A DNA stretch of 64,000 nt from Planctomycetaceae bacterium (lineage in GTDB: Bacteria; Planctomycetota; Planctomycetia; Planctomycetales; Planctomycetaceae). Shown in pieces: positions 25,147-34,085 of this stretch. The notes below the pieces were generated by a model. The model made no database searches, was not told where the DNA came from, and saw only the letters and a program-made list of their open reading frames with translations. Location of the stretch: NCBI GenBank assembly GCA_002726205.1, contig PBSL01000048.1, positions 48,215 through 112,214 of the forward strand, written 5' to 3'. Position 1 is the stretch's first letter. Each line of letters starts with the position of its first letter. The translations under genes were made by a program, and so were the position numbers.

Positions 25147-26790
25147 TCAGTTGGTGCTTCCCGCAAGCACCCCTTCAAGGAAGCCCTTGAGTTGGCGGCT
25201 CCGAACCGGGTGTTGCAACTTCCTCACGGCTTTCGCCTCGATCTGTCTGACCCGTTCCCTAGTCACTTTGAAAATCCGTCCCACTTCTTCGAGGGTGTAG
25301 GTGTAACCGTCGCCGAGCCCGTAGCGTAACTTGATGATCTCACGTTCTCGATAGGTCAACGTCTTCAACACGGCGTCGATCTTGTCCTTGAGCATCTCCT
25401 GGGTTGCCGCGTTGACCGGACTGTCGGTGCCATCGTCCTCGATGAAGTCTCCGAAGTAACTGTCCTCGCTCTCGCCCACCGGGCGATCCAAACTAATCGG
25501 ATGCCGCGAGATCTTCAAGACCCGCCGGGTTTCCTCGAGGCTTACCTGCGCCGCTTCGGCAGTTTCCTCCATGGTCGGTTCGCGTCCGTTTTCCTGCAGC
25601 AATTGTTTACTGACCCTGCGGAGCTTCGACATGGTTTCGATCATGTGGACCGGAATCCTGATCGTCCGGGCCTGGTCGGCAATCGCTCGCGTGATCGCCT
25701 GCCGAATCCACCACGTGGCATACGTCGAGAACTTGTAGCCCCGACGATACTCGTACTTGTCGACGGCTCGCATCAGACCCGTATTACCTTCCTGGATCAG
25801 GTCCAGGAAGCTCAGGCCCCGATTGCGATACTTTTTGGCAATCGAGACAACCAGTCGGAGATTCCCGCCGGAGAGTTCTCTCATGGACTGCTCATAGTCA
25901 CCAAAACGCTGTTCGATCAGCGCCATCCGGTCACGCAGGCTTTCGGGAGTCTCCAGAGTCAACAGGACCAGGTCCTGCAACTCTCGCTTCAGGTTGGCGC
26001 ATTCATCTTTGGCCGATTTCAACCGTCGCAGACGCTTCAGTTTGCGCTGGATCTCGGTCATCCGTTCGCAGATTTGCTCGAGCCGCTTCATCACCGGCTG
26101 GAGACGCTGTGTGCGGACGCTGAGTTCTTCGACCAGGGTGACCATCTTGCGGCGTCGGATGTTGAGTACCGGACGCAACTTCTCTCGTCGCCGATCGCTG
26201 ACCCGGGGATTGACCATCTTCTCGGCATCAACAAGATACTTCTGGCGGAGGTAGTCGATCGTCTTGAGATTCAGTGGCATCCGTCCGAGGATCTGGGTCT
26301 TTTCGAGTCCCTCGGTCACCGAGACCTTGATCGTCCGATCAAACGGCATTTCGCTGTTGTGCACCTTGCGAAGAATATCGATTGCCGTCCTCAGTGGAAA
26401 ATCGCTCTCGAGTAACGACCGACGAAACCGCTTGCGGGTCACCTCGATCTTCTTGGCCAGCGCGATCTCCTCGGCACGTGTCAACAGCGGGATTTCCCCC
26501 ATCTGTGTCAAGTACATCCGCACCGGATCGTCGATCCGGCGAGAACGGTCCTCGCCGATCGTCAATCGCTGCCGGCCCTTGCCCTTCCGTTTGTCGGGCA
26601 CCTCCGGTGGAGGATCCTTGTCGGCGACGATCTCGAGACCGAGTTCTTCGGCACACATCAGCAGGTCGTCGAGTTTCTCGGGATTCTGTGCTTCGTCAGG
26701 CAGGTAATCGTTGACCTGGGAATACGTCAGGAATCCCTGAACCCTTCCCTGTTCGATGACTGCACTGAGATCTTCATCAAGTCGGTACAC
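25147..26790 (-). CDS. rpoD: Primary sigma factor RpoD
   Basis: 547 residues from a GTG at 26790, placed seven bases after a strong AGGAGGA. Region 1.1 is at the N-terminus ([23 protein letters not shown]), region 1.2 near 85-120 ([18 protein letters not shown]), then a long charged non-conserved region with coiled-coil character (about 130-300), and regions 2.1-2.4 ([26 protein letters not shown], then [22 protein letters not shown]), 3 ([16 protein letters not shown]) and 4.2 ([21 protein letters not shown]). Housekeeping sigma-70 that directs RNA polymerase to -35/-10 promoters. Co-transcribed with dnaG, whose stop lies 19 bases upstream. Confidence 0.98.
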   Translation of the reverse strand: MYRLDEDLSAVIEQGRVQGFLTYSQVNDYLPDEAQNPEKLDDLLMCAEELGLEIVADKDPPPEVPDKRKGKGRQRLTIGEDRSRRIDDPVRMYLTQMGEIPLLTRAEEIALAKKIEVTRKRFRRSLLESDFPLRTAIDILRKVHNSEMPFDRTIKVSVTEGLEKTQILGRMPLNLKTIDYLRQKYLVDAEKMVNPRVSDRRREKLRPVLNIRRRKMVTLVEELSVRTQRLQPVMKRLEQICERMTEIQRKLKRLRRLKSAKDECANLKRELQDLVLLTLETPESLRDRMALIEQRFGDYEQSMRELSGGNLRLVVSIAKKYRNRGLSFLDLIQEGNTGLMRAVDKYEYRRGYKFSTYATWWIRQAITRAIADQARTIRIPVHMIETMSKLRRVSKQLLQENGREPTMEETAEAAQVSLEETRRVLKISRHPISLDRPVGESEDSYFGDFIEDDGTDSPVNAATQEMLKDKIDAVLKTLTYREREIIKLRYGLGDGYTYTLEEVGRIFKVTRERVRQIEAKAVRKLQHPVRSRQLKGFLEGVLAGSTN

Positions 26791-26809
26791 GAGTCATTCC
26801 TCCTCGAGA

Positions 26810-28708
26810 TCAGCGGACCACTTTCCGCTGCATTCGCTTCTGGTGATGTTCGAAAGCCCGTTTCAAGCGAGCCTTATCCTCGTCGTCAAGTCTCCCGGAC
26901 GCTTCGCTGCGTTCGGACCACAAACCGCGATCAGATTCATAATTTTCCTGTTCGCGTCGCCACTTCAATACCTGCACGGTTTCTTCGATCAAGTCGAGTT
27001 CCGGATCCGCCACCCGTTGACTGGTTCCCTTCAACCGTGCTTGCTCGTCGATCTTCACAGCAAGACTCTTCATTTCCGGATCTTCCAGGACCGACGAGAC
27101 CCTCGCAAAGGTGGGAACCTCGCCTTCCTCATGAATCCGGTAGCAGGTCGCCAGTAGTTCTTGCAAGGCAGCGTGACGAAGTTCATCGGGCCGCACTTGC
27201 TCGTGAATCCGCGAAATCGACTCGGGAGTCGACAACAGGATCTCCAGCAGTTCCTGTTCGGCCAATTCCACCCGCCCCGCTGACGGCCCGGACGCCTTCT
27301 TCGAACCCGCTCCAGAGGGCTGGTCGGACGTGCCCATTGATCGGGTTCCCGGATCGACCCGCTGAACCGCTCCGTCGCTGCGACGTCGCCGTTGTTGTTG
27401 CAGTTCGTTTCGCAGATCCGGTTCCGAAAGTCCCAATCGTTGTGAGAGACGGCCGAGGATCAACGCCTCGCGAGCGGTTCCTGCCAATCTCGGCGCAAGA
27501 ACAATCAGCTCGAGCATCTCCGACAACAAGCGTTGCCGTGCGTCAACCGTTGCCGATCCAATCCTCGAGACGGCTCCCTGGTACTTGAACTCCCAGGCCT
27601 CGGGGGCATCGTCGGCCAATTGCCTGAAGGCCGTTTCCCCGTGCCGCTCAAGAAACTCGGCAGGATCCAGCCCCTCGGGCAATGTCAGCACGCGGAGATC
27701 GACATCCTGGGCAAGGAAGCGGGGCAGGGCTCGCTCGGCGGCCATTTGTCCGGCCTGGTCACCGTCGTAGACCAGGACCACTCGCTCGGCCAATCGTTTC
27801 AACCGGGTGACATGTTCATCCGTCAACGCTGTCCCCAGGGTACCAACCACGTGATCCAGTCCGTACTGGTGTGCCGTTACACAGTCGGTATATCCCTCGA
27901 CAACCACGGCCGCCTTCTCGCGACGTATTCCGCCTCTCGAGAGATCCAACCCGTACAGCAGGCTCTTCTTGGAGAAAACCGGCGATTCGGAGCTATTGAG
28001 ATATTTCGGTGCATCCGCATAACTGTGATCGGGAAGGATACGGCCGCCAAAGGCAACCGTCCGTCCTCGGGGATCGTGGATCGGGAACACGACGCGGTCG
28101 ACGAAGTCATCGCGAAGACCTGATCCGTCCTGGCGTTGCTTGACCAGGCCCGCCGCCTCGAGCTCAGAATTGGTGAAACGCCCGCTGGCGCGTTGCTGCA
28201 GCCAGTCCCACACGGGGGGATGAAAGCCCACACGAAACCTGGCAGCGATTTCCGGGCTGAGTCGTCTTTGCTCGGACAGGTACGCGCGGGCCCTGGTGGC
28301 TTCTGCATCCGTCACCAGGCACTGATGGAATTGTTCTTCAGCCCAGCTCAGCACGTCGTACAAGCGACTGCGTTCGTCTCGGTCCGGGCCGGACGTTTGC
28401 CGCCGCCGCGGCATCTCCAGGTTGGCCCGTTCGGCCAGTTGTTCCAGTGCTTCCCGGAATTCGACGTTCTCGATCCGCATGACCCAGCTGAAACAATCGC
28501 CGCCTTCATCGCAGACCCAGCAGCGGTACGTCTGACGCTCGGGGTAGACGTGCATCGACGGGCTGTGATCGTCGTGAAACGGACACAACCCCACGTGCTC
28601 ACCGCCACCACCACGTGGCGTCAGTGACACCGTTTCGCCGATCAGGGCGACCAGATCCGTCTGGGAACGGACCTGTTCTTTGAAGTCGCCGGAAAAGCCA
28701 CCTGACAC
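26810..28708 (-). CDS. dnaG: DNA primase DnaG
   Basis: 632 residues from the GTG at 28708 (AGGAG six bases upstream); the open frame extends upstream without a comparable start. Zinc-finger ligands are Cys42, His45, Cys63 and Cys66. The TOPRIM core is VVVEGYTDCVTAHQYGLDHV and VYDGDQAGQMAAERALPRFL, carrying the catalytic Glu and DxD. The C-terminal third, after a Ser/Gly-rich linker near residue 480, is the helicase-binding helical bundle. Synthesizes RNA primers for chromosomal replication. Gene order dnaG-rpoD is a variant of the conserved macromolecular-synthesis operon; rpsU is not seen here. Confidence 0.97.
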   Translation of the reverse strand: MSGGFSGDFKEQVRSQTDLVALIGETVSLTPRGGGGEHVGLCPFHDDHSPSMHVYPERQTYRCWVCDEGGDCFSWVMRIENVEFREALEQLAERANLEMPRRRQTSGPDRDERSRLYDVLSWAEEQFHQCLVTDAEATRARAYLSEQRRLSPEIAARFRVGFHPPVWDWLQQRASGRFTNSELEAAGLVKQRQDGSGLRDDFVDRVVFPIHDPRGRTVAFGGRILPDHSYADAPKYLNSSESPVFSKKSLLYGLDLSRGGIRREKAAVVVEGYTDCVTAHQYGLDHVVGTLGTALTDEHVTRLKRLAERVVLVYDGDQAGQMAAERALPRFLAQDVDLRVLTLPEGLDPAEFLERHGETAFRQLADDAPEAWEFKYQGAVSRIGSATVDARQRLLSEMLELIVLAPRLAGTAREALILGRLSQRLGLSEPDLRNELQQQRRRRSDGAVQRVDPGTRSMGTSDQPSGAGSKKASGPSAGRVELAEQELLEILLSTPESISRIHEQVRPDELRHAALQELLATCYRIHEEGEVPTFARVSSVLEDPEMKSLAVKIDEQARLKGTSQRVADPELDLIEETVQVLKWRREQENYESDRGLWSERSEASGRLDDEDKARLKRAFEHHQKRMQRKVVR

Positions 28709-28844
28709 AGGACACTCCTGCGTTGTCGATCGCCGGCTACCCGCCGATCGGCGGACTACCGGGCCACGCCCGCGACAACCCGGAACCAGTACAGCCGCCC
28801 GTCTCAAGGCGACCACTGTCTCCAAATCCACGCGGGACACGACA

Positions 28845-28872
28845 ATACTAGCTGACCGGGAGCGAGGGTCAA
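28845..28872 (-). promoter_or_regulatory. Probable promoter of the dnaG-rpoD operon
   Basis: On the minus strand TTGACC (5/6 to consensus, 28872-28867), a 16-base spacer, then TAGTAT (4/6, 28850-28845). The inferred transcript start is near 28838, giving a leader of about 130 bases before the dnaG GTG. No other candidate was as good in the interval. Confidence 0.5.
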
Positions 28873-28999
28873 GCAACCGTGAAACCCACCTCCCCGTCTT
28901 TGAACAGCACAATCGTCACAACCACCCGACGGCAGACGATCCTCGTGGCTGCAACCCATTCCGGGGCCCTGGCAGCTGCACCGCGTGGCCGCGCCACGC

Positions 29000-30922
29000 T
29001 CAATCGACGTCGTCGCCATCGCTCGCGCGGGCAACGTCGCTCAGTCCAGACATGGCCTCGCCAGCAACGTCGCTCAGTGCAGACATGGCCTCGCCAGCCC
29101 GCTCCACGCCCGTCGTCTTGCCTGCCGCATCCGACGTCTCTTCGTCGGCAGCTTCCTGCGCGTCGTCGTCGCTGCTGATCGAGTGCAGTGGGTTGCTGCC
29201 GAACTTTCGCTTGCACTTGGGACAGACGGCTTTGGCAAGTCCCTTGCCCGACTTGCCGCCGATCTTCTCCTTCTTGCGGGCATCCTCACCAACAACCAGG
29301 CCACATCCCTGACACTTCCAACCGACCACGCTGACCTGATACGCGTCATCCGCTTCGTAGAAACTCACCTTGTCGATCACCGTCAACGACACGTCTTCGT
29401 TATAGTGACACGTCGCCACGCTGACTTGATCTTCCAGGGGAACGCCTTGTTCCACACCGAACCCACTGAGACCGAACAGGCTGGCGAGGACTTCCGAGAA
29501 TTGCCGGAACTCACTCAGGCTGAACGACAGGAAGTCCAAGCTCGTTGACTCGGAGTCCTGGGGGAGTCTCACGGCGATCCGACCTTCGCCGAACACCTCA
29601 ATTCCGGCGAACAGGGACTCGTGGGCATAGGGCGCCGGTTGCACCACCGAGAGCGTCTCGACCGCATCGGCCGCGAGGCTGACATAATCGGCCGCGGTGA
29701 TTCCCTCTGCCGAACCGTGATCCTCGAGATGCGTACGCACGATTTCACGAATCGCCGGGGCCTGCTTTGCCTTGCCACCTCCGAACAGCCCGCCACTCTT
29801 GACCAACTTGATCAGCAGGATGTTCTCAGCACAGATTCCCACGTCGACGACGTCGAACACGGCGGCGAGGCTGCCCGGTTTCAGCTTCAGAGACGCCGGA
29901 TCAACCTGGTGAAAATGTACGTCGTCAAGCCACGTGCCATACAGGCTCTCGGACGATTCCTCGACCACATCTTCCTCGGGAGTGTCTTCTGCCTGGCTGG
30001 GATCCCAGTTCTGAGCCGGGACGTGGAACGGCGACTGGCACTTCGGACATTTTCCAGACTTGCCGCGGTGCCGTTCCTGGACCTCGATCGGGTGTCCGTT
30101 GGGACAAAAGACGATGAAACCGGACTTGGCCGTCGCGCGTGCGCCCCCGCGGCGCACCGTCGCCGATCCCTGTCGGCGGCGACTGCTCGTTTCGGCCTCT
30201 TCTTTCCTTGCAATATCCAACAATGCATCGCCACTGGCTGCGATGGGATGCTGCACGTCCTCTACGTCGGAAGACGCCGCTGAAACATCGTCTTGATTCT
30301 CGCCATCGTCTTGATTCTCGCCATCGTCTTGATTCTCGCCGTCGTCTTGATTCTCCTGATCTTCGGCGGCTGACATGTTCTCCGGCTCCCCGGTGTCACT
30401 AAGGGCATAAGTATCGGCATCGGCATCGGCATCGGCATCGGCATCGGCATCGGCATCGGCGAGCGATGGCGGCGTCACAGCCTGTTGGGAGAACTCCTCC
30501 TCGATCTCGGCGTCAACCTCTGACATGCTGACGCCCTCAGCGAGGACGAAGCCGTCTTCCGGTCCAGAGCCGCTCTCCTGGCCGGAATTACTCAACTGCG
30601 GCGGGGTATCTTCCAGGACATCCGCGTCGCTGTAAATTACCGGCGAGGGATTCTCTTGCATCTCCCGGTAACGGGCCGCGATCTCCGGTCGCATGAACGC
30701 ACCGCAGCGCCAACAGCGAACGAGTTCACGGCGAACAACCTCCCCGCAATCTGCACATTCCACACCGTCGGAGGCCTCATCGATGGCGACCGCATCAGCC
30801 AGATCGCCCTCGGCGGGATCGTCGGCCCCACGATCGACAACATGCTGGCACAGCGGACAACGTGTCGTGTCGCTCAGCAGAAGCGTCCGGCAGGACGGAC
30901 ACGATTGAATCGAAACGCTCAT
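29000..30922 (-). CDS. Multi-zinc-ribbon protein with long acidic repeat-rich linker, unknown function
   Basis: 640 residues from the ATG at 30922 (the open frame begins at a TTG seven codons earlier). Four CxxC-pair ribbons are visible: SCPSCRTLLL ... CPLC at the N-terminus, CADC ... CWRC around 55-75, CPNGHPIEVQE ... CPKC in the middle, and KCQGCGLVV ... CPKCKRKFG near the end. Between them is an acidic, low-complexity region with an Ala-Asp octad repeat and NQDDGE repeats. A globular part between about 330 and 560 has no recognised family and includes a segment rich in Gly/Lys, LVKSGGLFGGGKAKQAP. The C-terminus repeats GEAMS-LSDVA. No signal peptide or membrane helix. Function unknown; zinc ribbons suggest nucleic-acid or protein-scaffold roles. 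Confidence 0.75.
   Translation of the reverse strand: MSVSIQSCPSCRTLLLSDTTRCPLCQHVVDRGADDPAEGDLADAVAIDEASDGVECADCGEVVRRELVRCWRCGAFMRPEIAARYREMQENPSPVIYSDADVLEDTPPQLSNSGQESGSGPEDGFVLAEGVSMSEVDAEIEEEFSQQAVTPPSLADADADADADADADADTYALSDTGEPENMSAAEDQENQDDGENQDDGENQDDGENQDDVSAASSDVEDVQHPIAASGDALLDIARKEEAETSSRRRQGSATVRRGGARATAKSGFIVFCPNGHPIEVQERHRGKSGKCPKCQSPFHVPAQNWDPSQAEDTPEEDVVEESSESLYGTWLDDVHFHQVDPASLKLKPGSLAAVFDVVDVGICAENILLIKLVKSGGLFGGGKAKQAPAIREIVRTHLEDHGSAEGITAADYVSLAADAVETLSVVQPAPYAHESLFAGIEVFGEGRIAVRLPQDSESTSLDFLSFSLSEFRQFSEVLASLFGLSGFGVEQGVPLEDQVSVATCHYNEDVSLTVIDKVSFYEADDAYQVSVVGWKCQGCGLVVGEDARKKEKIGGKSGKGLAKAVCPKCKRKFGSNPLHSISSDDDAQEAADEETSDAAGKTTGVERAGEAMSALSDVAGEAMSGLSDVARASDGDDVD
29031..29096. 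repeat. 33-bp direct repeat, two copies, one mismatch
   Basis: Copies at 29031-29063 and 29064-29096 differ at one base. They lie inside the 3' end of the multi-zinc-ribbon gene and encode the repeated GEAMS-LSDVA segment, so the duplication keeps the frame. Confidence 0.85.
30291..30344. repeat. 18-bp tandem repeat, three copies
   Basis: Three back-to-back 18-base units beginning at 30291, 30309 and 30327 (two identical, the third with one change), followed by a partial fourth. On the coding strand they encode NQDDGE-type units in the acidic linker of the multi-zinc-ribbon gene. Confidence 0.88.
30413..30460. repeat. Hexanucleotide tandem repeat (ATCGGC)8
   Basis: Eight perfect 6-base units encode a run of Ala-Asp pairs in the acidic linker of the multi-zinc-ribbon gene. 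Since the unit is two codons long, copy-number change by slippage would keep the frame. Confidence 0.92.
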
Positions 30923-31253
30923 GACATCAACACTGAAAACCAAAGTCCGGGAGCCAGCAACGGCAGGGACCGGGACATGGATCCCGGCGTGCGTCCTCGA
31001 TCTCTAATCTAGCACACTATCGAGAGGCTGTGCAGAGTTTTGGACCTCCACCCACCCGGTTGCCCGAGGTCAATGTCCGCCGGAATCAATCCGATGCTCT
31101 AGCGACTCGCGCCACACGCCCTACGACCGCTACAATCCGCACTCCCTACCACCGCCGGGCGTCAGCAGTGCGGGTGAGCAGGGTTCAGGCACTCCTGCCA
31201 GTCGAAGTGCTCGCACGCTCGACTCCCCACAAACAACCGCTGGAGCGATCGAG
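30923..31253. other. Intergenic region, 331 bp
   Basis: Lies between the start of the minus-strand multi-zinc-ribbon gene and the stop of the minus-strand EF-hand/PQQ gene. A weak minus-strand promoter-like pair (TGCACA and TAGATT near 31005-31035) could serve the zinc-ribbon gene. A short plus-strand frame (31030-31275) has no start context and no family. No RNA gene or repeat recognised. Confidence 0.5.
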
Positions 31254-32678
31254 CTACTTCCGCCCGAAGCAGTAGACGGCGTTGCCTGTCCGAATGAACA
31301 TCCGGCCACCACGAACGACCGGTGTCGCCTGGATGCGTTCACCGAAGTCGTGCTGACCGATGACCGTCCATTGCTTGCCGGCCTTGATAATTGACATCAC
31401 GCCCGCCTCGTTGCAGGCGTAGATCTTCCCGTCCCCGGCCACCAGCGAGGCGTAGTAGTTGCCGCGCCCGGGAATCCGGCCTCGCCGGGTTCGCTTGCCG
31501 GTGGCCGCATCAAGGCTGGTGAGAATGCCGCTGTTTTTGACCATGTACATCACACCGTGATAGACGGTCGGACTGGGAACCACCGGCAGCCCCTCACGAA
31601 ACAGCCAATCGACGTGTGTCTTGGTCACGTCACCTCGTCCACCAGGACGCAGCGACATCGCGACATTCTGCGCACTGGCGAACACGTTGGCGTGTTTTTT
31701 CCATTCGAGCGGCCCCAGTTCGCCATCCTGATTCAGGTCAATCCGGAAGAACCTCGCGGCAACCGGACTGCCCTTGGGAAGTTCCGTCTTGGCGATTGCA
31801 CCGTTCTTGTTCTTATCGAGCTTGGCCAGTGCCTCGGGGAACGCTTCCATTGCAATTCGCTCGGTCTGGTCACCTCCCGGAGTCCACGACGCCATGAACA
31901 TCCGGTCCCCGGCGATCACCGGGGTGGTGTCGACGATCCGTGACAGCCCATTGACCCACCACAACGGCCGACCGGTCTTGATGTCGTAGGCGGTCAACCT
32001 CAATGCACCCGCCACGACCAACACGCGTTCCTTGCTCGACTTCCAGACAACCGGTGTGGAGTAACTACGAGTCTGTCGTTCGCGACTGGTCTTCCAGACC
32101 GTCTTTCCGTTTGACCGGTCGATCGCAATCAAGTGACTCTTGACGTCATGGTCTTCACTGAGCACGACCAGCTTGTCGACCAGCACGGGAGAACTGCTGG
32201 CTCCGAACTGATCCTGGAACGGCCCCATCTCCTTCTTCCAGACTTCGCGCCCCTGCAGGTCATAACAGAACAACCCCACACTGCCAAAGAACACGTAGAA
32301 CCGCTTCCCGTCGCAGGCCGGAGTCGAAACGGCGGGGCTGCCTGCACTGTGAGTCGCTTCGATTCGTTGAACCGACACGGACTTCTTCCAGCGTTGTTTT
32401 CCCGTGGCCCGATCCAGCGCGACCGTTGCCAGTTCCTTGCGGGCCTTGTCCCAGGTGGTCAGCACGACCAGGTCATCATGGACGCAGGGGGTTGAGATCC
32501 CGGGAGAAACAGCCTGGCGCCAGACAAGCTGTTCCTTGGCATCAAACTGTTCAGGCAAAGCAAACCCGTCGCCCACAGCCCCCTGATCCTTGCGGAAATA
32601 CGACGGGCCATCGGCAGCAGCTGATATGCCGGCAAGCATGCCAAACAACACGAGCGTGATCATTGTGCGTTTCATCAT
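31254..32678 (-). CDS. Secreted PQQ-propeller protein with an inserted EF-hand pair
   Basis: 474 residues from the ATG at 32678 (GGAG seven bases upstream), starting with a signal peptide (MITLVLFGMLAGISAAAD). Six or more propeller repeats read out as ATVALDRATGKQRWKKSVSV, LIAIDRSNGKTVWKTSRE, LTAYDIKTGRPLWWVNGL and LTSLDAATGKRTRRGR. Around residues 283-330 a helical insertion holds two EF-hand loops: DKNKNGAIAKTE and DLNQDGELGPLE, each with ligands at loop positions 1, 3, 5 and 12. This combination suggests calcium-dependent folding or binding in the periplasm. No PQQ-dehydrogenase active-site motif was seen, so a binding role is more likely than oxidation. Confidence 0.88.
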   Translation of the reverse strand: MMKRTMITLVLFGMLAGISAAADGPSYFRKDQGAVGDGFALPEQFDAKEQLVWRQAVSPGISTPCVHDDLVVLTTWDKARKELATVALDRATGKQRWKKSVSVQRIEATHSAGSPAVSTPACDGKRFYVFFGSVGLFCYDLQGREVWKKEMGPFQDQFGASSSPVLVDKLVVLSEDHDVKSHLIAIDRSNGKTVWKTSRERQTRSYSTPVVWKSSKERVLVVAGALRLTAYDIKTGRPLWWVNGLSRIVDTTPVIAGDRMFMASWTPGGDQTERIAMEAFPEALAKLDKNKNGAIAKTELPKGSPVAARFFRIDLNQDGELGPLEWKKHANVFASAQNVAMSLRPGGRGDVTKTHVDWLFREGLPVVPSPTVYHGVMYMVKNSGILTSLDAATGKRTRRGRIPGRGNYYASLVAGDGKIYACNEAGVMSIIKAGKQWTVIGQHDFGERIQATPVVRGGRMFIRTGNAVYCFGRK

Positions 32679-32787
32679 TGTTCTCCGCGTCGGACTGGGC
32701 GATGGCGATCAGGATACCCGAATCGTCGCACGCTCGCGACAAACCCGCTAACGTTTCAGACAATCATCGTCATCATCGGAGCCCTTG

Positions 32788-34047
32788 ATGCCGCCCTCAT
32801 CTGCGACACCATTGATCACCGCCGTCGATGCCATCGTGACCAACCCGATGCAGATCGCGTTGGGCAACTTCGTTCTGATCCGCATCACCACTGACCAGGA
32901 TGGCCTGGTCGGCTGGGGCGACGCGACCTGTTCTGGCAGTGAACTGGCCGTGGCAACGATGGTCGAGGAGCACCTGGCTCCGGCACTGATCGGCCAGCCG
33001 GCCTCTCAGATCGAGTATCTCTGGCACACGCTCTACCATCTGCCCTACTACCGCTCCGGTTCTGTTCATCTTTCAGCAATCAGCGGCATCGACATGGCCC
33101 TGTGGGATATCAAGGGCAAGCAGGCCGGTCTCCCCGTCTGTGAATTGCTGGGGGGAACAGTTCGCGAACGCCTGCTGACCTATCGCTCGGTTTCAGGTCG
33201 GACTTTCGAAGAGGTCCTCGACGAGGTTCGCGTCCTGCAGGAAACCGGCTACCAGGTCATCAAGGTCCAGGTCGCCGTCCCGGAACTGGCTTCGGGGTAC
33301 GCGGTACCGGCCACCGCCGAACAACAAGCCGCCAACGACGAGGCGTTTTCCCGCGGCATCCCGCCGGCCGAGACCTGGGAGCCGGAACCCTACGTCCGCA
33401 TGCTGCCACGATTGTTCGAGTTTCTTCGTGACGAACTGGGCGACTCGGTGCAGCTTCTTCACGATGTCCACGAGCGAGTGACACCCTCCCAGGCCTTGCG
33501 ACTGGCCAACGACCTTGCCCCGTTTCGTCTCTTCTTCCTCGAAGACCTGCTGCGCCCGGAACACCTCGACACGTTTCGCCTGGTCCGGGAGCAATCCGAC
33601 ATCCCGCTGGCGATGGGGGAGGTCTTCTGCAATCCCTGGGAAGGGCAGGACCTGTTGTTCGAGCACCTGATCGACTACGCGCGTCACGACCTGGCCCATA
33701 TCGGGGGAATCACGGCAGCCCGGAAAATCGCTGCCATCTGCGAGGCCCGCGGCATCCTGACCGCCTGGCACGGGCCCGGCAACATCTCACCACTGGCTCA
33801 CATGGCCAACGCACACGTCAGTCTCGCGGTCCCCAACTTCGGGATCCAGGAATTCGACGCCGGCTGGGACGAGCGAATCGATGCGGTCTTTTCGGCGGTC
33901 CCTCGTTACGCCGATGGCCACCTGACGGTCCCGCCCGGTCCCGGGCTGGGTTGTGACGTCGATTTCGAAGCCGCCCTCCGCCACCCCTACGTCCGTCGAA
34001 TGCGTCCGACAATCCGCAGGGCCGACGGCACACCGTGGGCCTATTGA
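32788..34047 (+). CDS. Enolase-superfamily sugar-acid dehydratase, mannonate dehydratase/RspA group
   Basis: 419 residues from the ATG at 32788, preceded by GGAG; the TTG one codon earlier is rejected. The sequence follows the ManD/RspA branch: LVGWGDATCSGSELAV, SAISGIDMALWDIKGKQAGLPVCE-like segment (shown here in two parts), YQVIKVQVAVP, QLLHDVHERVTPSQALRLA (Asp/His catalytic pair), FLEDLL, MGEVFCNPWE, DLAHIGGITAARKIA and AWHGPGNISPLAHMANAH, then VPNFGIQEFDAGWDE. These enzymes dehydrate D-mannonate or D-gluconate-like acids to 2-keto-3-deoxy acids. A fumarylacetoacetase-fold gene and an HpcH/HpaI aldolase lie next door, consistent with sugar-acid breakdown. Convergent with the FAH-like gene. 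Confidence 0.9.
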   Translation: MPPSSATPLITAVDAIVTNPMQIALGNFVLIRITTDQDGLVGWGDATCSGSELAVATMVEEHLAPALIGQPASQIEYLWHTLYHLPYYRSGSVHLSAISGIDMALWDIKGKQAGLPVCELLGGTVRERLLTYRSVSGRTFEEVLDEVRVLQETGYQVIKVQVAVPELASGYAVPATAEQQAANDEAFSRGIPPAETWEPEPYVRMLPRLFEFLRDELGDSVQLLHDVHERVTPSQALRLANDLAPFRLFFLEDLLRPEHLDTFRLVREQSDIPLAMGEVFCNPWEGQDLLFEHLIDYARHDLAHIGGITAARKIAAICEARGILTAWHGPGNISPLAHMANAHVSLAVPNFGIQEFDAGWDERIDAVFSAVPRYADGHLTVPPGPGLGCDVDFEAALRHPYVRRMRPTIRRADGTPWAY

Positions 34048-34048
34048 A

Positions 34049-34080
34049 CCGCGGCGAACCGCCGATGAGCCTCGCCGCGG
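34049..34080. terminator. Hairpin between convergent genes, possible bidirectional terminator
   Basis: A 9-bp stem (CCGCGGCGA at 34049-34057, TCGCCGCGG at 34072-34080) sits two bases after the stop of the mannonate dehydratase-like gene and five before the stop of the FAH-like gene. U-tracts are short on both strands. Confidence 0.5.
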
Positions 34081-34085
34081 CGAAA

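Noticed and set aside
30291..30460. Tandem repeats considered as CRISPR
   Set aside because: Units are 6 and 18 bases, contiguous, without spacers, and lie within a coding frame.
31030..31275. 81-codon plus-strand frame in the intergenic gap
   Set aside because: No ribosome-binding site, no family, composition unlike neighbours.
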